Below, piece by piece: positions 30,775 to 42,968 of a stretch of 55,189 bases of DNA. The number at the start of each line of letters is the position of its first letter. The first letter of the stretch is position 1. The position numbers and the translations under genes were made by a program. The stretch covers positions 1 to 55,189 of the forward strand of contig QHTK01000055.1 of the NCBI GenBank assembly GCA_003220795.1, written 5' to 3'. This stretch comes from Gemmatimonadota bacterium. Its GTDB lineage: Bacteria > Gemmatimonadota > Gemmatimonadetes > Gemmatimonadales > GWC2-71-9. Under the pieces are notes generated by a model. That model did not search any database. It saw nothing but the letters and a program-made list of their open reading frames with translations, and was not told where the DNA came from.

Positions 30775-31253
30775 TGACCCCGGTGAGTCGCGCCTTGATC
30801 GCCGTCATCGGCAGCAGCTCGTGCAGCGCCGAGGTGGCGGCCTGGGCCGAGACCGTCGGCCGCCTCCTGGCCGAACACGGCGCCGTGCTGCTGTGCGGTG
30901 GGCTCGGGGGCGTCATGGAAGCCGCCGCCCACGGCGCGAAGCAGGGCGGTGGACTCACCGTGGGCATTCTACCCGGCACCGCCGCCGACGACGCCAACCC
31001 CTACATCGACGTACCGCTCGCCACCGGGATGGGCGAGATGCGCAACGCGCTGATCGTGCGGGCGGCGCAGGCCGCTATCGCGATCGGGGGTGGGTGGGGA
31101 ACCCTGTCGGAGATCGCTATGGCGCAGCGCATCAAGACTCCCGTCGTGGGGCTGCATGATGCCTTCACGTCGGCCATCGACATTCCGCGCGTCGCGACAC
31201 CCCAGGCGGCGGTCGCGTGGGCGCTGGAGCAGGCGGCGCGACCGGAGGTATAA
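30774..31253 (+). CDS. TIGR00725/LOG-like nucleotide-binding protein
   Basis: A 159-residue Rossmann-fold protein of the TIGR00725 group related to LOG/lysine decarboxylase-like proteins. The family motifs are GGLGGVMEAAAHGAKQGG and the loop GGGWGTLSEI, with MRNALIV between them. LOG enzymes release cytokinin-type bases from nucleotides; the function of the TIGR00725 branch is not established. It is translationally coupled to mtnA (TGATG) and sits before ccmE. A role in either pathway is speculation. Confidence 0.85.
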   Translation: MTPVSRALIAVIGSSSCSAEVAAWAETVGRLLAEHGAVLLCGGLGGVMEAAAHGAKQGGGLTVGILPGTAADDANPYIDVPLATGMGEMRNALIVRAAQAAIAIGGGWGTLSEIAMAQRIKTPVVGLHDAFTSAIDIPRVATPQAAVAWALEQAARPEV

Positions 31254-31259
31254 TTGGGC

Positions 31260-31664
31260 ATGAACGCCGGCACCAAGTTCGCCATCGGCGCTGCGCTGAT
31301 CGTCGGATCGGTCGGCTATCTGATGGCCTCGGGAGTCAAGCAGACCGGACAGTACTTTCTGACGCCGAGCGAACTGTCGCAGAAGATCGCGCTGGATCCA
31401 TCGTTCTATAACGTCGGGATGAAAGTCGGGGCGCACGTCGTGCCCGGCTCGGTCACGCGCGACCTCGCGACCCGGACGCTGCGCTTCCAGGTCACCGACG
31501 GCAGCGCCCGCTACGCCGTGCTGTACCGCGGGCTCCCGCCCGACACCTTCAACGACTCGGTCGAGGTCGTGGTGGAGGGCCGCCTTCAGAAGGACGGGAT
31601 CATCTACGCGACGAACGTGCTCGCAAAATGCGGGTCGCGCTACGAAGCGGTACCGAAAGCGTAG
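31260..31664 (+). CDS. ccmE: Cytochrome c maturation protein CcmE, CxxxY variant
   Basis: A 134-residue heme chaperone anchored by one N-terminal membrane helix (FAIGAALIVGSVGYLMAS), with a periplasmic OB-fold (YFLTPSELSQKIALD ... VVPGSVTRDLATRTLRFQVTD). Canonical CcmE binds heme covalently through His in HxxxY. Here the motif is CGSRY: Cys124 and Tyr128. Cys-type CcmE is known from archaea and Desulfovibrio (System I*). ATG 31260 is 10 bases from GGAGGT; a TTG at 31254 is an alternative. It is followed without a gap by ccmF, its partner in heme transfer. Confidence 0.92.
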   Translation: MNAGTKFAIGAALIVGSVGYLMASGVKQTGQYFLTPSELSQKIALDPSFYNVGMKVGAHVVPGSVTRDLATRTLRFQVTDGSARYAVLYRGLPPDTFNDSVEVVVEGRLQKDGIIYATNVLAKCGSRYEAVPKA

Positions 31665-33691
<2,027 letters not shown>

Positions 33692-33695
<4 letters not shown>

Positions 33696-34318
33696 CACGA
33701 CGGCACGACGGCACGTTACCCGTAAATCGGCGGGAGTTTTTCGCGCTCGGTGCGCTCGGCCTGCTCGGTGTTTCGGGCAACGTGCCGTCGTGGCGTCGTA
33801 TAGCGCCTCAGGGGCAGGACTCTCTCCCGGGCACCGGACCCTCGGGCAAGCTGTGGGACCCGTCTCGTGCCGGCCGGCCCTTCGAGCCCGTCCGCGCCGC
33901 GGACAACGACGCCGCCATCCAGGCGATCGAGAAGCAGCTGCATTGCACCTGCGGCTGCAATCTCGACGTGTACACCTGCCGCACCACGGACTTCACCTGC
34001 GGCACCAGCCCGGCGATGCACCGGCGCGTAGTCGCGCTCGCCGAGCAGGGCAAGAGCGCGCAACAGATCCTCGACGCGTTCGTGCAGCAGAGCGGGGTCG
34101 CCATTCTCATGGCCCCTCCCAGACGCGGGTTCAACCTCGCGGGTTATTTCGTCCCGTCGTTGCTCATCCTGGCCGCTGGCATCGCGCTGACTATGGTACT
34201 GCGCCGCTGGTCACGCGCTGCGGCGCCCGCCGCTGCGGCGCCGCGCGTCCCCCTAGTCCCGGCCTCCCCGGACGAGCTCGAGCGGCTGCGGCGCGAGCTC
34301 GACCGACTGTCGGTCTAG
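33692..34318 (+). CDS. CcmH-like protein with Tat-type leader and CTCGC motif
   Basis: A 208-residue protein starting at GTG 33692 (GTGA overlap with ccmF). The leader NRREFFALGALGLLG resembles a twin-arginine signal. Residues ~85-150 are a CcmH-type domain: KQLHCTCGCNLDV, then LAEQGKSAQQILDAFVQQSG, where classical CcmH has LRCxxCQN. The Cys pattern CxCxC plus two further Cys differs from the classical CxxC. One membrane helix (VPSLLILAAGIALTMVL) anchors the C-terminus. It probably presents apocytochrome thiols to CcmF. The first ~35 codons lie between arms of an inverted repeat (33698-33798). Confidence 0.85.
33698..33798. repeat. Inverted repeat bracketing the Tat leader of the CcmH-like gene
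   Basis: Arms 33698-33717 and 33779-33798 match in 19 of 20 positions as reverse complements and are made of CGACGGCA/CACGACGG units. The 61 bp between them encode the Tat-like leader. Confidence 0.88.
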
Positions 34319-34323
34319 CAGGC

Positions 34324-34851
34324 GTGCTCGAGCTCGTCGCCGGCGTCCTGCTCGCCGTCGGACTGGTCGGCTTCGTCCTCAAGCCCGTGTGGCGGCCAGC
34401 GGCACAGCTCGCGGACCGCAACGAGGCAGACGCGGGACGATGGGACGAAGGAGAGGATCCGGACGACGACCTGTCGCCGCGGGCGGTGGCGCTGCGGGCC
34501 CTCAAGGAAATCGAGTTCGACCGCGCCACCGGGAAGCTCTCGGACGCAGATTACGAAGCGTTGAAGGCGAAGTACACCGTCGAAGCACTCGAGGCACTGC
34601 GCGCCGACGCGACGGGGGGGGCGGCGACGCCCCACTTCGCGACCGGCACACCGTCGCTCCGTGGGGCGTCGCCGCCTCCCCCTCGCCCCGTTTGTCGGGC
34701 CCATGGTCCCCGCCCGGAACCCGACGCGCAGTTTTGTTCAGCATGCGGCCGCCGGCTCGGCTCCGCCCCGGGCTACTGCGCCCGGTGCGGCACGTCACTC
34801 GAAATCGAAGCGCAGTACTGTCACGCCTGTGGGGCGCGGGTCGCCGCGTAA
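34324..34851 (+). CDS. CcmI-like helical protein with C-terminal double zinc ribbon
   Basis: A 175-residue protein. GTG 34324 opens a single membrane helix (LELVAGVLLAVGLVGFVL). Then comes ALKEIEFDRATGKLSDADYEALKAKY, a helical hairpin like that in CcmI/CycH (LRDLEFDHELGKLS-type). The C-terminus is a double zinc ribbon: FCSACGRRLG ... YCARCGTSLEIEAQYCHACG. Between them, residues ~97-120 (GGAATPHF ... SLRGASPPPP) come from a coding stem-loop element (34614-34682). By position it closes the cytochrome maturation run, where CcmI would help present apocytochrome. The zinc ribbons are unusual for that role. Confidence 0.72.
   Translation: MLELVAGVLLAVGLVGFVLKPVWRPAAQLADRNEADAGRWDEGEDPDDDLSPRAVALRALKEIEFDRATGKLSDADYEALKAKYTVEALEALRADATGGAATPHFATGTPSLRGASPPPPRPVCRAHGPRPEPDAQFCSACGRRLGSAPGYCARCGTSLEIEAQYCHACGARVAA
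34614..34682. repeat. Long stem-loop element inside a coding region, copy 2
   Basis: Arms 34620-34635 and 34661-34676 are a 16-bp perfect inverted repeat, extending to about 22 bp with one G-T pair, around a 25-nt loop. The arm ends and loop match the element at 12319-12389, and both encode a peptide of the form GGxxTP...SLRGxxSPP. Confidence 0.9.
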
Positions 34852-34858
34852 CGGGGCG

Positions 34859-37189
34859 TCACGACTTGGCGCCGGCGAACGCGCCGGAGGCAAACCAGCG
34901 CAGCAGGACCAGGACGGCGTCCGGGTCGGGCAGCCGGTAGTCGGCGTAGCTCGCGCCGCCCGCCGTTGGCCCGACGCGAATCGAGCGCCCGATCCCCTCG
35001 AGCGAGCGGAACGCGTCCTCGTCGGTGCGGTCGTCGCCGATGTACAGCGCGCTCACGCGTGACGGCCAATCGGCGCCGTGGCGGTGCACCAGCACGTGCA
35101 GCACGGCGTGACCTTTGTCCCACGGCACCGGAGGCCGGCCCTCGATCAGTCCCTTGCCCAGCGAGACCCGCAGCCGGCGCCGCCGCAGCAGCGCCTCCGC
35201 CTGACGCTCGAGACGACGCCGCTCGCCCTCGGGAACGGTCCGCACGTGAAACGCGACGCTCGCGCCCTTGCGTTCGACGCGGGCCCCGGACGCCGTCAGC
35301 AGGTCGAGCTCCGCGGCCGCCGCTTCCAGGGCGGCGCGCCACCGTTCCAGCTCGTCGTGACGAAAGCTGATCCCCGGGCCCTCGATCTCGAAGCCGTGGT
35401 TCCCCACGTACGTCAGGCCCGGTACGCCGACGCGCTGCTGCAGGTCGGCCAGCGCGCGGCCGGAGACGATCACGATGTCGAGATTCGGCGTGCGGGCCGC
35501 CTGATCGAGCGTCTGGCGGGCCGCTTCGGACAGCTGCGCGTCCTCCGGCCGGGGCACGATCGGCGTCAGGGTCCCGTCGTAGTCGAGGAACAGCGCAACC
35601 GTGGAGCGGCGCGCGAGCCACGGCGCCAGCATGCGCTGCAGCGCGTCGGCGGGCGACGCCACGGTATTGCGCGCCCGCAGCCCGGCCCGCTCGCTCGCCT
35701 CGAGAAACCGCTCGACCCAGGCGCGCACGTCGTTGGCGCGGACGCGGTGACGCAGCGCCGACATCCGGGCGCGGCGCTCGTCCCGCGGCATCTGGAGGGC
35801 GCGGTGCAGGGCCTCGGCCACCTCGTCGACGTCGAAGGGGTTCACGAGCAGCGCTTCCTGCAGCTCGTCGGCCGCCCCGGCCATCTCGGAGAGGATCAGG
35901 ACGCCGTCGTCGTCGAGCTGCGCCGCGACGTATTCCTTGGCGACGAGGTTCATCCCGTCGCGTAGCGGCGTCACGAGCGCCACGTCCGCCTGGCGGTACA
36001 GCGCCACCAGCTCCGCGGGGGGGAGCGAGCGCACGAGATAGCGGATCGGGCTCCAGCCACGCTCGGAGAAGCGCCCGTTGATGCGGCCCACGGTTTCGTC
36101 GATCTCGCGCTTCAGCTCGCCGTACTCGGCGACGCGTTCCCGGCTCGGCACCATCACCTGGGTGAACGCGATACGGCGTCGCAATCCGGGATGCCGTTCG
36201 AGCAGGCGCTCGACCGCGAGCATCCGCTCGTGGATGCCTTTCGTGTAGTCCAATCGATCCACACCGAGGATTTCGGCGACCGGGGTGTCGGGGGCATCGC
36301 TTCCGCGGGCGGCTTGCTCGGCGAGCCGCTCGACCTCGGCCACGTCGATGCTGATGGGGTGGGCTTCGACCGATACCTCGCGTCCCTCGAACCGCACCAG
36401 CCCTGCGCCGCGGTCCACTTCGCAGCCAAGCAGCCGCTCGGCACAGGTGAGCACGTGGTCTGCGTACGACGGGATGTGCACGCCGACCAGATCCGCCGCG
36501 AGCATGCCCTGGATCAAATCGCGCGACCACGGGAGCACGCGGAGCACATCGGCCGCGGGGAAGGGGATGTGCAGGAAGAAGGCGATTCGCCGCCGTGGTG
36601 CGAGCCGTCGCAGGTGGTGCGGCACCCGCAGCAGCTGGTAGTCGTGCACCCAGACCAGCGCCTCGTCGTCGCTCGCGTCCGCGGCCACCTGCGCGAAGCG
36701 CTCGTTGACCCGCTCGTACGCGCGCCACGTGGCGCTGTCGATCTGGGTCTGGCCGACGAAGTAATGGAACAACGGCCAGATCGTCCGGTTGGCGAACCCG
36801 GCGTAGTACAACGCGATCTCGTGAGCCGTGAGGGGGACCGCGCGGTACTGGACGTTCTCGGTCGCCGCGGGCGGCGCACCGGCCGCGGTGTCGTCATCCT
36901 CGCGGGCGGCCCCCGTCCACCCCACCCACACGCCACCGCGCTGGGCCAGGGCCGGCTCGAGCGCGGCCACGAGTCCACCGGGCGAGCGGCGGATGCGAAC
37001 GCCTTCGGGCCGCCGATCCACGGTGAAGGGGAGCCGGTTCGAGACCACGACGAGGGAGCGAGAGGTGGAGGGAGCGGCATCGGCGCGAGCGGGCACGACG
37101 GGCCGCTCCGCGTCGGAGGAGCGGTCCGCCGGTGGCCCGATGGGTGGCGCAGGTCCGGCGTGCTTGGGCATCATGTGCGTGACCGCCAA
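34859..37189 (-). CDS. otsAB: Fused trehalose-6-phosphate synthase/phosphatase
   Basis: A 776-residue bifunctional enzyme. Residues ~43-510 are a GT20 trehalose-phosphate synthase using UDP- or GDP-glucose: RSPGGLVAAL, VWVHDYQLLRVP, the active loop GVDRLDYTKGIHERM, and PLRDGMNLVAKEYVA. Residues ~530-776 are a HAD phosphatase: FLDYDGTLTPIV supplies the nucleophile Asp, with GDDRTDEDAF near the end. One polypeptide thus makes trehalose from activated glucose and glucose-6-phosphate, a compatible solute for drought or osmotic stress. The fusion order (synthase first) is the common one. The N-terminal ~40 residues are Pro/Ala-rich and may be shorter than annotated. It stands alone on this strand. 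Confidence 0.95.
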   Translation of the reverse strand: MAVTHMMPKHAGPAPPIGPPADRSSDAERPVVPARADAAPSTSRSLVVVSNRLPFTVDRRPEGVRIRRSPGGLVAALEPALAQRGGVWVGWTGAAREDDDTAAGAPPAATENVQYRAVPLTAHEIALYYAGFANRTIWPLFHYFVGQTQIDSATWRAYERVNERFAQVAADASDDEALVWVHDYQLLRVPHHLRRLAPRRRIAFFLHIPFPAADVLRVLPWSRDLIQGMLAADLVGVHIPSYADHVLTCAERLLGCEVDRGAGLVRFEGREVSVEAHPISIDVAEVERLAEQAARGSDAPDTPVAEILGVDRLDYTKGIHERMLAVERLLERHPGLRRRIAFTQVMVPSRERVAEYGELKREIDETVGRINGRFSERGWSPIRYLVRSLPPAELVALYRQADVALVTPLRDGMNLVAKEYVAAQLDDDGVLILSEMAGAADELQEALLVNPFDVDEVAEALHRALQMPRDERRARMSALRHRVRANDVRAWVERFLEASERAGLRARNTVASPADALQRMLAPWLARRSTVALFLDYDGTLTPIVPRPEDAQLSEAARQTLDQAARTPNLDIVIVSGRALADLQQRVGVPGLTYVGNHGFEIEGPGISFRHDELERWRAALEAAAAELDLLTASGARVERKGASVAFHVRTVPEGERRRLERQAEALLRRRRLRVSLGKGLIEGRPPVPWDKGHAVLHVLVHRHGADWPSRVSALYIGDDRTDEDAFRSLEGIGRSIRVGPTAGGASYADYRLPDPDAVLVLLRWFASGAFAGAKS

Positions 37190-37306
37190 TCTGCCAAGGT
37201 CCCGCCCGGTTTGGAAGCTCCGGACGTGCGGAGGCCCGCGTTTCGCTCTTGCGTTTGCCCACCTGCCTGCCTATCAGTGTGCGTCCCTCAATCGAGGAGC
37301 GCCGGT

Positions 37307-37320
37307 GTGAGCAGGCTCAC
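37307..37320 (+). promoter_or_regulatory. Hairpin covering the GTG start codon
   Basis: GTGAGC-AG-GCTCAC is a perfect 6-bp inverted repeat starting at the initiation codon. It could hide the start from ribosomes, but may also be chance. Confidence 0.35.
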
Positions 37321-37792
37321 AGTACGGATGGCGTTCGGCGTCGCCGCACTCGCGGTCGTCTCGACCTCCGCCGACGCGCAGCGGCGCATGCGGGGCGGGC
37401 GCGCGGTGCGGGTCGAGCGCCCTGGGGTCGGCGCGCGCGTCGGCTATGACTTCGACGCCCGGCACACCTTTCTCGGCGGCCAGTTCAACTTCCCCGTCGC
37501 GCGTCGCTGGGCCCTCGCGCCGTCCGCGGACTTTTACCTCGGCACGACCGGCACCCCGTACCGGCTCAATGTGGACGTGAAGTACCATCCGCCCACCGCC
37601 TACGGCTTCTTCTATTTCGGTGGTGGGCTCGCCATCCTGCATGGCTCGGGAAATACCGACACCGGGGCCAACGTGTTCGGTGGGTGGGAGGGGCGCCGCT
37701 ACGCGCCGGTCAAGCCGTTCCTCGAGGCACGGTTCGTGTTCGCCAACCGCACTTCGTTCAATGTTCTGGGTGGTCTCAACTTCCCGATCTAG
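37307..37792 (+). CDS. Small outer-membrane beta-barrel-like protein
   Basis: A 161-residue exported protein. GTG 37307 lies seven bases after GGAG and gives a signal peptide ending near TSADAQ. The mature part has alternating beta strands with aromatic ends (ARVGYDFDARHTFLGGQFNFPV, WALAPSADFYLG, KYHPPTAYGFFYFGGGLAIL) and terminates in NVLGGLNFPI. This is typical of small outer-membrane barrels. The start codon is inside a perfect hairpin (37307-37320). The stop overlaps the convergent ABC permease by 4 bp. Function unknown. Confidence 0.75.
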   Translation: MSRLTVRMAFGVAALAVVSTSADAQRRMRGGRAVRVERPGVGARVGYDFDARHTFLGGQFNFPVARRWALAPSADFYLGTTGTPYRLNVDVKYHPPTAYGFFYFGGGLAILHGSGNTDTGANVFGGWEGRRYAPVKPFLEARFVFANRTSFNVLGGLNFPI

Positions 37793-39476
37793 AACTCGAA
37801 GCTCTCCATCTTCCGCAGGCCGATCCGCAACGGGATCGCCGTCGCCGCCGCGCAGATGAGGGCGGCGACGGCGAACCAGAAGATCATCCACCCGTCCACC
37901 ACGACCGGTTCGCCGACGTACACGGCCCGGACGTACGCGTACACGGCCTGCCACAGGGCCACGATCACCGCCGCGAGCAGCGCGATCGTTGCCATCATGT
38001 AAACGAGCCCCCCGAACGACGTGGGGATCTGGGCGGCGTTCTCCGTCTCGAACTGCGGGTACAGGGCGCCGAACCCGAGCGCCAGCGCGGCGATCGCGAA
38101 CGTCAGGCCGCAGATCGTCACCAGCCCCATCACCATCATGAACGGCCCTACCTCGAGCAGCACGTTGGTGAGGCCCGTAAGGAGCAGGGCCAGCACCAGG
38201 AGAGGCACCGTGCCGACCCAGTACTTGGACCAGAGGAGCGCCCGCAGGTCGAGCGGGCTGGACCGCAGCAGCCACATCTGGCGGCCTTCCAGCGAGACGG
38301 CGGGGAAGATGAACCGGGCCGCGATCGAGGCCAGCACGAACCCTGCGAGGCCGAGGTTCAGGAACGACACGAGGGTGACATAGAAGAACCCCACCGGCTC
38401 GCCGCGATGCAGGGGCAGCGCGTTGATGTTGAACAGGTACACCACGACGAGCACGGCGAGCAGGATGAGCTGGCTCCACTGCGTGGTGTCCCGGAAGAAC
38501 AGCCGCACGTCCTTGAGCACGAATTCGCGTTTCGCCACCGGCAGCGGCGCGAGCAACCAGCTCAGCGCCCGGCGCCAGAACCGGCCCCGCACGAACCGCT
38601 CCGCTCCCTCCTGGGCCTTGGTGAACCCTTGCGAGAACAGGGCGCGGTGCAACATCGCGCCGAGCGTCACCGCCGCGGCGGCCGTGGTCCAGAGCAGGAT
38701 CAGGGGCAGCGGATCGGTCTCATGGCGCAGGTAGCCCATGATGGCGCCGCTCGCCCACTCGCTCGGCAGGAACGGCGAGGTGGGGGTGCGCAGCACGGCG
38801 ATGTAGTCGAGCAAGTTCCGGAGCCCTTCCGGCCGGGCCAGCTGCTCGGGGCGGATCATGCGGAACAGCAAGATCACGCCGCCCGCGGCTCCCAGCGCGA
38901 TGATCGACAGCAAGTCGCGCGTGCGCCGCGCTGGAAAGATGTTGACCAGCACGAGCGTGAGCGCGCTGCCAATCACCGCGGGTACCACCAGCATCGGGAC
39001 GATCGTCAACACGGCGTAGGGCAAGAACAGCACGCCGCCACTGTAGACGACGCCGTACGCGGCCAATATCGGGACGGTCATCAGCGCCACCATCCAGGAC
39101 GAGTGCAGCAGGGTCTCGCCCAGCTTCGCGAGGTAGATACGCAGCCAGTCCACCGGCGCCGCGACCAGCAGGTCGAGATCCTTGGCGAGGAAGAAGCTCG
39201 ACAGGGCGGTGATCACGTTCGACAGCACCAGAATGGCGATGAACGCCAGCAGGACCAGGCCGAGCAGCTTCGCCGCGAGTAGCGGGCCGACCTCGTCCAC
39301 GCCGCGGAAGTACCGCAGGATCAGATAGAGCACGCCGTACACGCCCACCCAGAACAGGAGACCCACGGTGACGAGGAGGAGCAGCTTCCCGCTGCCCCCG
39401 CGCGAGCGCTCCTCGCGCATCCGCTGCAGTGCCGTCCGCCACTTCGGCTGCAGCACGTGCCACAGCGACGGCTGCT

Positions 39477-39480
<4 letters not shown>
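37789..39480 (-). CDS. ABC transporter permease (ABC-2/exporter type)
   Basis: A 563-residue membrane protein with about twelve predicted segments, arranged as two similar halves of six. The first helix is LLLLVTVGLLFWVGVYGVLY. Cytoplasmic RREFVLKDVRLFFRD-like text at ~345 (VAKREFVLKDVRLFFRDTTQ) is typical of ABC-2 exporters of the Gemmatimonas/Acidobacteria type. Substrate unknown. GTG 39480 overlaps the ATPase stop (GTGA), so the pair forms one exporter. It ends the operon that begins with cutA. Confidence 0.88.
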
Positions 39481-40243
<763 letters not shown>

Positions 40244-40247
<4 letters not shown>

Positions 40248-41791
40248 GGCACCTCGAGTTTGAGCCGCCCGATCAGGCGCGTCAGCTCTACCTGGCGGGC
40301 CAGGCCGCCGATGCCGAACCGCACGCGCGCGGCGTCGGCGGGGAATTGACCGAACGTCGGGTCCACCGCCACCCAGTCCCCCAGATAGACCTCGGCCCAA
40401 GCGTGGTAGTAGAACCGGCCGTCGATCAGCAGGAGTCCCGCGGCGGAACGGGCCGGCAGCCCCACGGCGCGGGCCAGCGCGACGTACAGCAGCGTGTGCT
40501 CGTTGCAGTCGCCGCGCCGTCGTGCGAGCACCTGCACCGCGCCGGGCAGGCGCACGGCGGCGGTCGGCTCGACGTGGGACGAGACCCAGCGCAGCAACAG
40601 CTCGGCCGCGTGCGCGGGGTCACGCTCGCGACCGAGGATCGCCCGCGCCTGCGCCCGGATGCGTGGGTTGCCGCTCGGGATCAGCGGCTCCGGCTCGAGA
40701 GATGCCCGCAGGGCTGTGTCGCTCGCCGGGAGCGCGTAGCGGGCCACGAGCTCCGCGGCCGTTTCAGGGCGCACCACGAGCGTGTCTCCCGTGAGACGCT
40801 GGCGACCCGCTGCGAGGGCGAGGGCACGGGCGTCCCCGCCCCTGAGCCGCACGCGCAGCTCGCCGAGCGGGGCGGCGTTCGGTCGGGTGCCGGCCCCGAG
40901 CGCCGTCGTCGGGACGATGTCTCCCAATCGGGGGGATGCGCTCGCCCGGGCGACGCGCGCCGTGTCGCGGCGCCTGAAGTTCTCGTAGGCGATCTCGAAC
41001 GCCGAGCGCTCCATGGTGAAGGCGCCGCCCCCGTCGCCGCCGCTCGTCGCACGCACGATGCGGCCCGCGGCGTCGATCCACGCGCTGGCGCGCCCGTCGG
41101 TCCGCCGCTGCTCGATCCCGAACGCGCGCACGGTGTCGAAGTGGATCGGGACCCAAGCCATCGCCGTGGAGTCGTAGTCCGCGCTGTCCGCCACCACGAG
41201 CGTCGATTCTGGCGCGATGGTGACCGCCACGTCACGCTCCGAGAGGAGGAGGGGGTCGAATATCCGCATCGAGTACGTCTTGCCGGGCTTGAGCTCGCCC
41301 CCGAACGCCAGGCGCAGGGGCAGCAGCGTCGGCAGCACGATGGGACGCTGCAGGGGAACGCGGGTGAACTCCGAATCGGGCCCGGCGACGAGCCACAGCG
41401 CGAGGGCGGTGTCGCCCGACACCGTCGCGTGCGAGGAAAACCGGCCGAGGTCTCCGTCGAATCTCGTAGCCAGGTCTTGCAGCCGCAGCGCCCGGGACAG
41501 CGTGGCGCGGCTCTGGGCGGTGGTGCGGTGCAGCACGCCGAGCGCCGGGACGTCGAGCACGAGGACATCCTCTACGCGGATGGTGCTCCCCGCGGTGTCG
41601 ATCGTGGAAGACGCGAAGCCGACCTGCTGCCCGGCGACGGCGAGGCGATAGTACACGGCACCGGGCGGGACCGAGAGGGCCGCCTCGGCGAGCCGGGCAC
41701 CCGTGGAGCGGAACAGCTCGCGCCGCGCGAGCCAGCCGAGCGAGCCCGCCCACGCGACGAAAATCAGCGCCGCCCAGCCGCGGCGGGTCAC
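40244..41791 (-). CDS. Transglutaminase-like membrane-anchored protein
   Basis: A 515-residue protein. GTG 41791 overlaps the macro-domain stop (GTGA). One N-terminal anchor helix (GWAALIFVAWAGSLGWLA) is followed by a long beta-rich extracytoplasmic region. The C-terminal ~120 residues are a transglutaminase-like domain with its triad: Cys429 in RRGDCNEHT, His463 in YYHAWAEVYL, Asp477 in VAVDPTFGQ. Members of this superfamily act as proteases or amide-forming enzymes outside the membrane. Co-operonic with an ABC exporter, it might process or modify the exported material; that link is inference. Confidence 0.88.
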
Positions 41792-42303
41792 GACTCGGCG
41801 GCCCCGCGCCGCTGCAGCGCCGCCTCGAACGCCTCCCGGTCTTCCGGCGTCTCCACGACGATCGCTACGTCGGCCGGGAATGCGGCGCTCCCACCGTGGA
41901 CCTTCAGAACCTGCACCATCACCTCGGCTGCGTCCTCGACCGCCAGGTTTCCGGCGCCGGTGCCGAGCGGCGGCACCGTGAGTCGCGCGAACTCCCACTC
42001 CCGCGCCCGCTCGAGCGCGGACTGCCAGGCCCGCGCCACGCCCTCCCGTGTCACGGGCTCGGTGTCGCTGCGGATCACGGCGTGGATCACGAATTCGGCC
42101 GGGAGATCGCCGCCGCCCGCGGTGACGACCGCGGCGCCCACCGCCAGCTCCTTCTGGAGCCGCATGTGGGCCGTGAACTCGGGCCCGCCGACCTGCTCGA
42201 GCCGCCGCACCGCCGGGGTCGTGGGATCGAGACGGGTCGTGGCGGGCCGGACGATCGCGTCGGAAGGGAGGAACGCGAGATCGTCCACGACCACGCGAAT
42301 CAC
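41788..42303 (-). CDS. Macro-domain protein
   Basis: A 171-residue protein similar to macro domains, which bind or hydrolyse ADP-ribose derivatives. Typical elements are IRVVVDDLAFLPSDAIVRPA near the start, then VVTAGGGDLPAEFVIHAVI, and LTVPPLGTGAGNLAVEDAAEVM (the diphosphate loop is PPLGTGAGN). The usual catalytic NAAN is replaced by RPATTRLD, so hydrolase activity is uncertain. GTG 42303 overlaps the TPR gene stop (GTGA). The neighbouring transglutaminase and exporter give no obvious ADP-ribose link. Confidence 0.85.
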   Translation of the reverse strand: MIRVVVDDLAFLPSDAIVRPATTRLDPTTPAVRRLEQVGGPEFTAHMRLQKELAVGAAVVTAGGGDLPAEFVIHAVIRSDTEPVTREGVARAWQSALERAREWEFARLTVPPLGTGAGNLAVEDAAEVMVQVLKVHGGSAAFPADVAIVVETPEDREAFEAALQRRGAAES

Positions 42304-42968
42304 CTGCCGGCGGCCTCCCGCGAGCGGCGGTACATCCGGGTCGCCTCCTCCGGTCGCCGGAGACGATCGAGCACGATGCCGAGACCGTACAGCGCCTTGG
42401 CGTTGCGGGGCTCGAGCTCGACCGCGCGCTCGTAGGCGGCGCGCGCACCGAGCAGGTCGTCGACCTTGTTCAAGGCCTCGCCCAGCCGGTACCAGGCGAT
42501 CGCGCGGCCGGGTTCGGAGTCCACCACGCGTCGCAGCAGCGGCACGGCCTCGCTCCACAACCCTTTGCGTGACAACACGACGCCCAGCGCCGCCAGGGCA
42601 TCCGCGTGGGCCGGATCGCTCCGCAGCGCGCGCTCCAAGTCGCGCTGCGCGGCGCGGTAGTGCCGGGCGGCGGTGAGCCGGGTCGCGCGCTCCACGAGCA
42701 ACGGTACGTTGTCGGGATCGGTCGCGAGCGCGCCGTCCAGGCTGGGGGGCACGGGGGGCGGCGCCGGAGCGGGGGCGATCGGCATCGCGGGCGGCGGGTC
42801 CGGGGGAAGCTCCGCCTGGATCGGCGGCGGCAGACTCGCACGCCGCACGTCGGCCGGCGTCGCGATCGTGCTCGTCTCGGTCAGCGACTCGGCCTCGTCG
42901 ATCAGCTCCGCGGCCACGCGGGCCCGCTCCGCCGCCGATTGCCACCGCGGCTCCCGCTTCTTGATCAC
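42300..42968 (-). CDS. TPR protein with proline-rich linker
   Basis: A 222-residue protein starting at GTG 42968 (GTGA overlap with cutA). Residues 1-45 are charged and helical, ~50-75 are a proline-rich linker (PPDPPPAMPIAPAPAPPPVP), and ~80-220 hold three to four TPRs (HYRAAQRDLERALRSDPAHA, ARAAYERAVELEPRNAKALY). It has no signal peptide. It may act as a scaffold within the cutA-ABC operon. Confidence 0.82.
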   Translation of the reverse strand: MIKKREPRWQSAAERARVAAELIDEAESLTETSTIATPADVRRASLPPPIQAELPPDPPPAMPIAPAPAPPPVPPSLDGALATDPDNVPLLVERATRLTAARHYRAAQRDLERALRSDPAHADALAALGVVLSRKGLWSEAVPLLRRVVDSEPGRAIAWYRLGEALNKVDDLLGARAAYERAVELEPRNAKALYGLGIVLDRLRRPEEATRMYRRSREAAGR

